Part shown: one piece after another, positions 6,479 through 11,686 of the stretch | Position numbering within the stretch: the stretch's first letter is position 1 | How the letters are laid out: every line of letters starts with the position of its first letter | Source of the DNA: Rhodobacteraceae bacterium UBA6273 | GTDB taxonomy: Bacteria > Pseudomonadota > Alphaproteobacteria > Rhodobacterales > Rhodobacteraceae | DNA: 11,686 bases | Assembly (NCBI GenBank): GCA_002440625.1 | Contig: DJUV01000239.1 | Span: 1-11,686, forward strand | Direction of reading: 5' to 3' | Translations under genes and position numbers: made by a program | Notes under the pieces: model-generated | The model's database searches: none | The model's input: only the letters and a program-made list of their open reading frames with translations | Told to the model about the DNA's origin: nothing

Positions 6479-7513
6479 GTGACGACTGACGGACCTTCCG
6501 ACCCGAAACGCGCCCTCACGCTGCGCGATGTCTCCGAAGCTTCGGGCGTGTCGGAGATGACGGTCAGCCGGGTGCTGCGCAACCGGGGCGATGTGTCCGA
6601 GGCGACGCGGGAACGGGTGCTGAAAGCCGCGAAAGCGCTTGGCTACGTGCCGAACAAGATCGCCGGGGCGCTCGCCTCGCAGCGGGTGAACCTTGTCGCG
6701 GTGATCGTGCCGTCGCTGTCGAACCTCGTCTTTCCCGAAGTGCTGGGCGGCATTTCCGAGGAACTTGAGGATACCGGCCTGCAACCCGTCTTCGGCGTCA
6801 CCAACTATTCCGCCGAGCGCGAAGAGGCGGTGCTGTACGAGATGCTGTCCTGGCGGCCCTCGGGCGTGATCGTCGCGGGGCTGGAGCATACCCCGGCGGC
6901 GCGGGCGATGCTGGAGAACGCGGGCATTCCCATCGTCGAGATCATGGATGTGGACGGCGAGCCGGTCGATTCCGTCGTCGGCATCTCGCACAAGCGGGCA
7001 GGGCTTGAAATGGCGCGGGCCATCGTCAAGGCTGGCTACCGGCGGATTGGCTTTCTCGGCACCAAGATGCCGGACGATCACCGCGCGCGAAAGCGCCTCG
7101 AAGGCTTCGAGGCGGGTCTGGCCGAGGCCGGGATCGGGCTTGCCGACCGGGAGTTCTATTCCGGCGGCTCGGCGCTTTTGAAGGGCCGCGAGATGACCGA
7201 AGCCATCCTGAAACGCAATCCGGACCTCGATTTCCTTTATTATTCCAACGACATGATCGGGGCTGGCGGGCTTCTCTACTGCCTTGCCAACAACATCGAC
7301 GTGCCGGGAAAGATGGGTCTTGCCGGGTTCAACGGCGTCGACCTCCTCGACGGCCTGCCGCGCCGGCTTGCCACGATGGACGCCCACCGCCGCGAGATCG
7401 GGCGCCGGGCCGCCGAGATCATCTCGGGCCACAGCCACTCCGGCGTGATCGGCGGCGAAAGGATCGAACTGATGCCGACGCTTCAGCCCGGCGACACCAT
7501 CCGCCGCGCCTGA
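6479..7513 (+). CDS. LacI/GntR-type transcriptional repressor
   Basis: A 344-residue LacI-family regulator. The N-terminal helix-turn-helix, LTLRDVSEASGVSEMTVSRVL (13-33), includes the recognition helix TVSRVL. The hinge is YVPNKIAGALAS (56-67) with the usual Leu65. A periplasmic-binding-protein-like effector domain follows, opening with VNLVAVIVPSLSN and closing with LPTLQPG-like residues. The GTG at 6479 is chosen because GGAG (6467-6470) is well placed and the resulting length is normal; an ATG at 6401 would add 26 unlike residues and start inside the operator. The protein resembles gluconate-type (GntR/IdnR) repressors, so a sugar acid or its derivative is the likely inducer. Its targets are probably its own gene and the upstream enolase-superfamily gene. 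It ends only 13 bp from the oppositely oriented cobF. Confidence 0.92.
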   Translation: MTTDGPSDPKRALTLRDVSEASGVSEMTVSRVLRNRGDVSEATRERVLKAAKALGYVPNKIAGALASQRVNLVAVIVPSLSNLVFPEVLGGISEELEDTGLQPVFGVTNYSAEREEAVLYEMLSWRPSGVIVAGLEHTPAARAMLENAGIPIVEIMDVDGEPVDSVVGISHKRAGLEMARAIVKAGYRRIGFLGTKMPDDHRARKRLEGFEAGLAEAGIGLADREFYSGGSALLKGREMTEAILKRNPDLDFLYYSNDMIGAGGLLYCLANNIDVPGKMGLAGFNGVDLLDGLPRRLATMDAHRREIGRRAAEIISGHSHSGVIGGERIELMPTLQPGDTIRRA

Positions 7514-7526
7514 CGGGCATTGCCTT

Positions 7527-8300
7527 TCAGTTTGATCCGTCTACGGCCCGGCCCCGGCGCAGGACATAGATATCCATGATCCAGCCGTGATCGGCGCGTG
7601 CCTTGGCGCGGGTTTCGACTACCCTGTCCGACAGTTCGGCGAGCGGCCCGGCAAGGATGATCTCCTCGGCCATGCCGACATAGGCGCCCCACCAGATGGT
7701 GACGCCGTCAGGCGGCAGGGTGCGGAAGGAGCATTCCCCATCCAGCATCACCGCGACCGTGTCGGCGCCCTCGGGCCAGCCCTCGTCGCGAAGGCGCCGG
7801 CCCGTCGTCACCAGGAAAGGCGCGCCGACCTCGTTGATCGGGATCGCATGGGCGGCGGTCAGGGCCTGGAGCGAGGTGATGCCGGGGATCACCTTCACCG
7901 TCACCGGCATGTCGCGCCCGACCCGTTCCGCGATGCGCAATGTGCTGTCGTAAAGCGACGGATCGCCCCAGACCAGCAGCGCCACGCGGCCTTCGCGCCC
8001 GAGGTGGTCGAGGATCGTCTGCCGCCATACCCCGGCGATGGCGTCGTGCCAGTCGCTGACCCGGTCGACATAGCCCGGCGTCGCGGGATCGCGGACGGGC
8101 AGGTCGAACTCGGCGATCTGCGTGGCCGGATTGGTCAGCACATCGGCGCAGATCGACCGGCGCAGTTCGGCGAGATCGGCCTTGGTCTCGCCCTTGCGCG
8201 GGATCAGGATCAGGTCAGCGGAGTTCAGCGCCTTGACCGCCTGAAGCGTCAGGTGGTCGGGGTTGCCGGTGCCGATGCCGACCAGATGCAGTTCCAGCAA
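7527..8300 (-). CDS. cobF: Precorrin-6A synthase (deacetylating)
   Basis: A 257-residue tetrapyrrole methylase of the aerobic cobalamin pathway. CobF methylates C1 of precorrin-5 with S-adenosylmethionine and releases acetate, giving precorrin-6A. Family signatures are LVGIGTGNPDHLTLQA (6-21), LILIPRKG (30-37), LVWGDPSLYDS for the SAM loop (109-119), VIPGITSLQAL (137-147), and VTIWWGAYVG followed by WIMDIYVLRRG at the C-terminus. No ATG or GTG exists near the conserved N-terminus in this frame. A TTG at 8300 gives MLELHLVGIG, as in relatives, with a weak GGA about 9 nt upstream. An in-frame ATG at 8429 would overlap cbtA by 74 nt and add 43 unrelated residues. It is the last gene of the cbtB-cbtA-cobF unit, so cobalamin control probably reaches it. 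Confidence 0.93.
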   Translation of the reverse strand: MLELHLVGIGTGNPDHLTLQAVKALNSADLILIPRKGETKADLAELRRSICADVLTNPATQIAEFDLPVRDPATPGYVDRVSDWHDAIAGVWRQTILDHLGREGRVALLVWGDPSLYDSTLRIAERVGRDMPVTVKVIPGITSLQALTAAHAIPINEVGAPFLVTTGRRLRDEGWPEGADTVAVMLDGECSFRTLPPDGVTIWWGAYVGMAEEIILAGPLAELSDRVVETRAKARADHGWIMDIYVLRRGRAVDGSN

Positions 8301-8329
8301 CGCCAGGTTTCCGTTTTTGGTAAGGTGGG

Positions 8330-8346
8330 CGGGCCGCGACGGCCCG
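8330..8346 (-). terminator. Hairpin between cbtA and cobF
   Basis: A perfect 7-bp GC stem with a 3-nt loop fills much of the 55-nt gap between the cbtA stop and the cobF start. No T-tract follows on the minus strand, so it is more likely a processing or partial-termination structure that lowers cobF expression than a true terminator. Confidence 0.3.
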
Positions 8347-8355
8347 GCCCGGGAT

Positions 8356-9093
8356 TCATGCCGTGAGTGGCCGCGCGACGGGCGCAAGCCGCGTCCAGGC
8401 ATAGCCGAGCACCGCGCCCAGCGTCGCAAGTTGTGCCGCCGCGACCGCCAGGCTGCGCGCCGCGAATTCGGCCGAGAGTTCGGGCGGCACGATGCCGCCG
8501 AATTCGGCAGTCTGCGGGGCGCCGTAGATCTGGGGCAGGGCGATCAGCGCCACCCCGGCGGCAACCTGCCAAAGACCGGGCCGGAACGCGATCAGCGCCA
8601 GCCCGGCACCGGTCGCGGCGACGGTTGCGACCCACCAGACCTTCCGCGCGGCGAGATCGGCTGCGGGAATGCCGGGCAGTTCCGGCGGCAGCCCGACCGA
8701 TGGCGCCAGGTTCAGCGCAACGAACGCGCCGAGACCCCAGAGCGCGCCGGACATCACGCCGACCGCCCCGCCTGCCGCCTGCCGGAGCGCCATGAACGCC
8801 GCAAGCACCAGCGCGTAACCGGTGAACATGACGAAATCCACCGAGAAGGTCATCAGGTTGCGCTCGATGAGCGAAATCTCGGCCTCCGCCGCAGCCGGCT
8901 CCGCCATCGCCTGCGCATCGGCGCCGCCCGCTTCGGGGGCGTTGGCGAGCCCGGCAAAATGCACCAGTTCGCCGGACTCATAGCGTTCCGCTTCGAGGAT
9001 GAGCGGCACCAAGAGCCACATTTGCAGCACAACCGCCAATGCAGCCGCCACCAGGCCCGCGAAGAGCGCGCCTGCGAAAATCTGTCTGGTCAT
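8356..9093 (-). CDS. cbtA: CbtA, predicted cobalt transporter membrane subunit
   Basis: A 245-residue membrane protein of the CbtA family, the predicted cobalt permease that acts with CbtB and is typically under cobalamin-riboswitch control. Hydrophobic segments are seen near 7-33, 84-106, 112-134, 151-171, 175-193 and 212-234; the 34-80 stretch is an Ala/Glu-rich soluble loop. Conserved family landmarks include LAPSVGLPPELPG (129-141), RKVWW (150-154) and PQIYGAP (187-193). The ATG start lies 17 nt after the cbtB stop, so the pair is one transcript. Its stop overlaps an ATGA that is out of frame with cobF. Function is predicted in the literature from genomic context; direct transport data are sparse. 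Family assignment is confident, metal specificity less so. Confidence 0.88.
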   Translation of the reverse strand: MTRQIFAGALFAGLVAAALAVVLQMWLLVPLILEAERYESGELVHFAGLANAPEAGGADAQAMAEPAAAEAEISLIERNLMTFSVDFVMFTGYALVLAAFMALRQAAGGAVGVMSGALWGLGAFVALNLAPSVGLPPELPGIPAADLAARKVWWVATVAATGAGLALIAFRPGLWQVAAGVALIALPQIYGAPQTAEFGGIVPPELSAEFAARSLAVAAAQLATLGAVLGYAWTRLAPVARPLTA

Positions 9094-9110
9094 GCTTGCG
9101 GTCCGCGCTC

Positions 9111-9281
9111 TCAGTGGCAGGGGAACGCGAGCGCGTGGCGCGCGTCATGTGCCGCATCGTGCAGCACGGTCGCGCCCGACATGCCGGCGACGAATGTCAG
9201 CGCCAGGCCGATCGCAAGTGCAAACACGGCCGGCCGTGGCACTGAAGCCGAGAGCGAGAGGGTCTGGGTCATTGTGTTCAT
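9111..9281 (-). CDS. cbtB: CbtB, small cobalt transporter subunit
   Basis: A 56-residue protein with one transmembrane helix (about 18-40, AVFALAIGLALTFVAGMSG) and a short histidine-rich tail, HDAAHDARHALAFPCH (41-56), which matches the CbtB signature ending in RHALxFPCH. The three His, terminal His and Cys could bind Co2+ and hand it to CbtA; this is inference from family context. ATG 9281 is chosen over ATG 9272 because GAGGAG (9289-9294) is 7 nt away from the former. It is the first gene after the cobalamin riboswitch, whose final hairpin abuts this ribosome-binding site. Confidence 0.92.
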   Translation of the reverse strand: MNTMTQTLSLSASVPRPAVFALAIGLALTFVAGMSGATVLHDAAHDARHALAFPCH

Positions 9282-9288
9282 TTTGCTT

Positions 9289-9312
9289 CTCCTCGCCGTC
9301 ACACCCGACGGC
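9289..9312 (-). promoter_or_regulatory. Riboswitch expression hairpin and cbtB ribosome-binding site
   Basis: On the minus strand GCCGTC (9312-9307), loop GGGTGT (9306-9301) and GACGGC (9300-9295) form a perfect 6-bp stem, and the cbtB Shine-Dalgarno GAGGAG (9294-9289) follows with no gap. The loop is complementary to GCACCC in the aptamer L5 region (9452-9447): five Watson-Crick pairs and one G-U. This matches the L5-L13 kissing interaction known for cobalamin riboswitches and suggests translational control. No U-tract is present. Confidence 0.65.
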
Positions 9313-9330
9313 ACTTGCGTTACCCGTTCG

Positions 9331-9520
9331 CCTGGCCGGTCTCCTGACTCGCGGGTCGCTGCGTGCTTTCCGCCTTCCCGGGGCTCTCCCCAGTGGCCTT
9401 CGAAAAGCCGCTCGCCGCTCACAGTCGCGGGGGCGGTTGGGGCTTTGGGTGCCCGATTGGGTCCACCCTTCCCCATTCCCGTTTCAGTCCGGGCGCTTTG
9501 CGCCTGCCGGACACCATGCC
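9331..9520 (-). ncRNA. Cobalamin riboswitch (aptamer)
   Basis: The conserved elements of an adenosylcobalamin-class riboswitch occur in the correct order on the minus strand. These are a P2 arm (GTCCG...CGGAC, 9512-9487, with an inner GGCGC-AAA-GCGCC hairpin); GGGAA; the core GCCCCCGCGACTGTGAGCGG (9434-9415); GCCACTG (9397-9391); GGGAAGGCG (9379-9371); and the B12 box GAGTCAGGAGACCGGCC (9350-9334). It precedes cbtB, as usual for cobalt transporters. Cobalamin binding is expected to reduce synthesis of CbtB, CbtA and probably CobF. Outer boundaries are approximate. It lies between the cobA stop and cbtB, and with its promoter explains the 315-nt gap there. Confidence 0.95.
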
Positions 9521-9525
9521 CCGCC

Positions 9526-9554
9526 ATCTGGCAGCTAAGGCGCCACCCGGTCAA
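9526..9554 (-). promoter_or_regulatory. Candidate promoter of the riboswitch-cbtB-cbtA-cobF unit
   Basis: On the minus strand a good -35 box TTGACC (9554-9549) is followed after 17 nt by a weak -10 CCAGAT (9531-9526). A start site about 7 nt further would fall near 9519, right where the aptamer begins. That agreement supports the call despite the poor -10 box. Confidence 0.5.
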
Positions 9555-9596
9555 GCCGGATTCGGCCACCCATGATCGGAATGCGACGCTGCCCGC

Positions 9597-10319
9597 CTAT
9601 GTCCCCTCGGCCAGTGGGCCAAGGAGGATCAGCGCCGGCCCGTCGCCCGCCTCATCCGCGATCAGCGCCGCCATCGAGGCGAGCGTACCGCGCAGGATCT
9701 TTTGATCCGGAGTGGACACGCTTTCGGCGAGGATCGCCGGAGTGTCGGCCGGCATCCCGGCGCCAGTCAGGCGGCGCGCCAGTTCCGAGAAGGTGCGCTT
9801 GCCCATGAAGATCACCGTCGTCGCCCCCGGATCGGCAAGGGCGGCGAGGTTCAGGTCCTCCGGCAGCGCGCCAGTCACATCATGACCAGTGACGAACTGC
9901 ACCCGCCGCGCGGTCAGTCGCCGTGTGAGCGGAATGCCCGCCGCCGCCGCCGCTGCCATGGCTGAAGGCACGCCAGGGATGATCTCATAGGGAATGCCCG
10001 CCGCACGCAGCGCCGTCAGTTCCTCCTCAAGCCGCCCGAAAAGCCCGGAATCGCCCGACTTCAGTCGCACGACGCGCGCCCCGGCGGAGGCGTAATCCAC
10101 CAGAAGCCGGTTCACATGGTCCTGCTTGGCCGAGGGCTTGCCCGCGCGCTTTCCGACGCCGACGAGATCGGCCGCCTTGCGCGCATGCTCAAGGATCGGG
10201 CCCGAGGAAAGATCGTCGAACAGCACCACATCCGCCGCCTGCAGCCGTGCCACGGCTTTGAGCGTCAGCAGTTGCGGATCGCCCGGACCCGATGAGACGA
10301 AACTGACAAAGCCGGTCAT
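9597..10319 (-). CDS. cobA: Uroporphyrinogen-III C-methyltransferase (SUMT)
   Basis: A 240-residue tetrapyrrole methylase that converts uroporphyrinogen III to precorrin-2 with two SAM molecules, the entry step to cobalamin and sirohaem. Seen: SSGPGDPQLLTLKAV (9-23), VVLFDDLSS (31-39), VGKRAGKPSAKQ (55-66), RLKSGDSGLFGRLEEE (85-100), PGVPSAMAAAAAAGIPLTRR (115-134) and TGHD (144-147). The SAM loop reads SGDSGLFGRL rather than the classical GGDPFVFGRGG, as in a divergent SUMT branch. No siroheme-synthase domain is fused. Its ATG overlaps the cobB stop by 4 nt (ATGA), so the two are translationally coupled. It ends 43 nt before the candidate riboswitch promoter. Another C-methylating precorrin enzyme is possible but less likely given the N-terminal and GKRAGK motifs. 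Confidence 0.87.
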   Translation of the reverse strand: MTGFVSFVSSGPGDPQLLTLKAVARLQAADVVLFDDLSSGPILEHARKAADLVGVGKRAGKPSAKQDHVNRLLVDYASAGARVVRLKSGDSGLFGRLEEELTALRAAGIPYEIIPGVPSAMAAAAAAGIPLTRRLTARRVQFVTGHDVTGALPEDLNLAALADPGATTVIFMGKRTFSELARRLTGAGMPADTPAILAESVSTPDQKILRGTLASMAALIADEAGDGPALILLGPLAEGT

Positions 10320-11629
10320 GTCGCCTCCGCGATCAGATGGAAGAATGTCCCCGTTGCATGGCCGCGCCGTGATCCGGTCTCGGCCACCGCCGCGCCGGTC
10401 GCATCCATGACACGCGCGAGCCCCATATCCGGTTGCTGGAGGATTGTCGAATAGTGGAATTCGTGGCCCCTGAGGCGGGCACCTGCCGCATGACCAGGGA
10501 TCGGCGCTTCGAGTTCGGCAAGCCGGTAGCCAAGGTGCATCCGGCGCTTCTCGAAGGAGGTGACAAGGCCGAGAAGCCCCGCCATCTCATGGCGCTTCCC
10601 CTCGCGGTCGATGAGAGCCGCACCCATGGCCATGTAGCCACCGCATTCGCCATGCACAGGCCGCGTTTCGGCAAAGGCGCGAAGCCCGTCGCGGAATCCG
10701 TTAGCGGCGGCAAGCGCGCCACCGTGCAGCTCCGGATAGCCCCCCGGCAGCCAGCAGCAATCGGCGTGCGCGTCGGGCACCTCGTCAGCGAGGGGCGAAA
10801 AGGCCAGGATTTCCGCCCCCGCCCGGCGCCAGCCCTCCAGAAGATGCGGGTAGACGAAGGAAAACGCCCGGTCGCGGGCAAGGGCGATGCGCTGGCCGGG
10901 CGGATTGACCCGGAGGGGGGTGGTGGCCGCCAGCCGCGACGGGCGCGCGGCAGCGCGAAGCTTGTCCAGATCGACATTGGCGGCGACGAACTCCCCCACC
11001 GCCACGATGATCCGGTCGAGGTCCGGCGTCTCCTCGGCCTGCACCAGCCCCAGATGCCGTTCCGGCATCTCGATCTCGGCCATCCTGGGCAGGGCGCCGA
11101 AGACCGGGATCCCCGCCTTCGCCATGCCGTCCCTGACCAGCGCCTCATGCCGCGGGCTCGCCACCCGGTTCAGCACCACGCCCGCGATCGCGACCCCCTC
11201 CCGCATCGCGGCAAAGCCCTTCGCCACCGCCGCCGCCGATTGCGCCTGCCCCGACACGTCAAGGACCAGCACCACCGGCCAACCGGTCAGCGCCGCGATA
11301 TCCGCGCTCGCCCCGGTTCCCGCCTCGGCCCGCGCCGCCACCCCGTCGAACAACCCCATCGAGCCCTCGGCAAGGACCAGATCCGCCCCCGCTGCCGCCG
11401 ACAGCAGCCCGGCGATGCGCGCCTCCGTCATCGCCCAGCTTTCGAGGTTGACCGACACCCGCCCCGAGGCCGCCCGGTGAAAGGCCGGGTCGATATAGTC
11501 CGGCCCGTTCTTGAACGGCTGCACCTGAAGCCCCGAGGCCCGGAACGCCGCCAGAAGCCCAAGCATCAGCGTCGTCTTCCCGGTCCCTGAAGCAGGGGCC
11601 GATATGATGAGGCCGGGAGGCGCCATCAT
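10316..11629 (-). CDS. cobB: Hydrogenobyrinic (cobyrinic) acid a,c-diamide synthase
   Basis: A 437-residue glutamine- and ATP-dependent amidotransferase that amidates the a and c acetate side chains of the corrin ring, before cobalt insertion in the aerobic pathway. The N-terminal dethiobiotin-synthetase-like half has the P-loop SAPASGTGKTT (10-20), PFKNGPDYIDPAFH (38-51) and EGSMGLFDG (88-96). The C-terminal class-I-like glutaminase half has the nucleophile Cys329 in HGECGGYMAMG, GHEFHYS (388-394) and the likely catalytic His431 in TGTFFHL. Two adjacent ATGs (11629 and 11626) are possible starts; GGGAGGG lies only about 2 nt before the first, so the second has the more usual spacing. It is the first gene of a cobB-cobA pair. 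All key residues are present. Confidence 0.94.
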   Translation of the reverse strand: MMAPPGLIISAPASGTGKTTLMLGLLAAFRASGLQVQPFKNGPDYIDPAFHRAASGRVSVNLESWAMTEARIAGLLSAAAGADLVLAEGSMGLFDGVAARAEAGTGASADIAALTGWPVVLVLDVSGQAQSAAAVAKGFAAMREGVAIAGVVLNRVASPRHEALVRDGMAKAGIPVFGALPRMAEIEMPERHLGLVQAEETPDLDRIIVAVGEFVAANVDLDKLRAAARPSRLAATTPLRVNPPGQRIALARDRAFSFVYPHLLEGWRRAGAEILAFSPLADEVPDAHADCCWLPGGYPELHGGALAAANGFRDGLRAFAETRPVHGECGGYMAMGAALIDREGKRHEMAGLLGLVTSFEKRRMHLGYRLAELEAPIPGHAAGARLRGHEFHYSTILQQPDMGLARVMDATGAAVAETGSRRGHATGTFFHLIAEAT

Positions 11630-11642
11630 GGCCCTCCCACTT

Positions 11643-11670
11643 TCTGTCCTGAAATACTCCGGGTGGGTCC
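11643..11670 (+). repeat. GAAATAC-type intergenic motif, copy 2
   Basis: A pyrimidine stretch (TCTGTCCT) followed by GAAATAC and a C/G block, in the same order as at 3594-3625, just upstream of cobB. Only the 7-nt GAAATAC core is identical, so relatedness rests on layout. Nothing else is recognised in the last 57 bases; the frame upstream of cobB stays open to the window edge but shows no recognisable protein. Confidence 0.3.
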
Positions 11671-11686
11671 GGGAGGGCAGCGCCCT

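Noticed and set aside
5480..7438. 652-residue minus-strand open frame
   Set aside because: It spans two well-identified plus-strand genes plus their operator region and resembles no family; it is a codon-bias shadow.
7514..7545. Bidirectional terminator between lacI and cobF
   Set aside because: Only a 3-bp stem (GGC-ATT-GCC) followed by TTT can be drawn, which is too weak to call.
8302..8359. ATGA overlap at the cbtA stop as the cobF start
   Set aside because: Reading from this ATG gives a frame without any CobF motif; the conserved N-terminus is in another frame beginning at TTG 8300.
8263..9705. 480-residue plus-strand open frame
   Set aside because: It is antisense to cobF, cbtA, cbtB and the riboswitch, is rich in Arg/Ala/Pro and has no domain signature.
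10433..11590. 385-residue plus-strand open frame
   Set aside because: It is antisense to cobB, which has all its catalytic motifs intact.
1..11686. tRNA, rRNA, insertion sequences, phage genes, toxin-antitoxin or CRISPR arrays
   Set aside because: No cloverleaf, transposase-like protein, terminal repeats or regularly spaced repeats were seen on either strand.

Overview
The window is gene-dense, GC-rich DNA typical of an alphaproteobacterium, most likely a Rhodobacteraceae (Rhodobacter/Paracoccus-like) chromosome. Grounds: strong G/C third positions, a two-gene cobalt transporter (CbtB-CbtA) under a cobalamin riboswitch, an aerobic-type cobalamin enzyme set (CobB, CobA, CobF), and the linkage ETF-QO / TPR protein / ispE. 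I saw no tRNA, rRNA, insertion sequence, phage gene or CRISPR array. The taxonomic call is inference from content, not from a marker gene.

Plus-strand half (1-7513). The window opens in the last 29 codons of an electron-transfer-flavoprotein:ubiquinone oxidoreductase. An exported TPR-repeat protein follows and overlaps ispE (isoprenoid/MEP pathway kinase) by 11 nt. Next are a PcaD-type alpha/beta hydrolase, a TetA-related MFS exporter, an enolase-superfamily (mandelate racemase/muconate lactonizing type) sugar-acid enzyme, and a LacI-family repressor. The roughly 200-nt gap before the MFS gene holds several perfect inverted repeats, two of which are mutually exclusive. A perfect 14-bp LacI-type operator palindrome lies between the enolase-superfamily gene and its repressor.

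Minus-strand half (7527-11629). The order of transcription, right to left, is cobB - cobA (4-nt ATGA overlap) - promoter - cobalamin riboswitch - cbtB - cbtA - cobF. The riboswitch splits the cluster: cobB-cobA lie upstream of it, while the cobalt transporter and the precorrin-6A synthase lie under its control. A 6-bp hairpin directly abuts the cbtB ribosome-binding site, and its loop can pair with the aptamer's L5 region. This fits translational shut-off of cobalt import when cobalamin is plentiful. The two halves converge with only 13 bp between lacI and cobF.

I found no wholly new gene system. The most interesting items are the alternative-hairpin leader before the MFS gene, the enolase-superfamily enzyme lacking the canonical first metal-binding Asp, the riboswitch expression platform, and the LacI operator.
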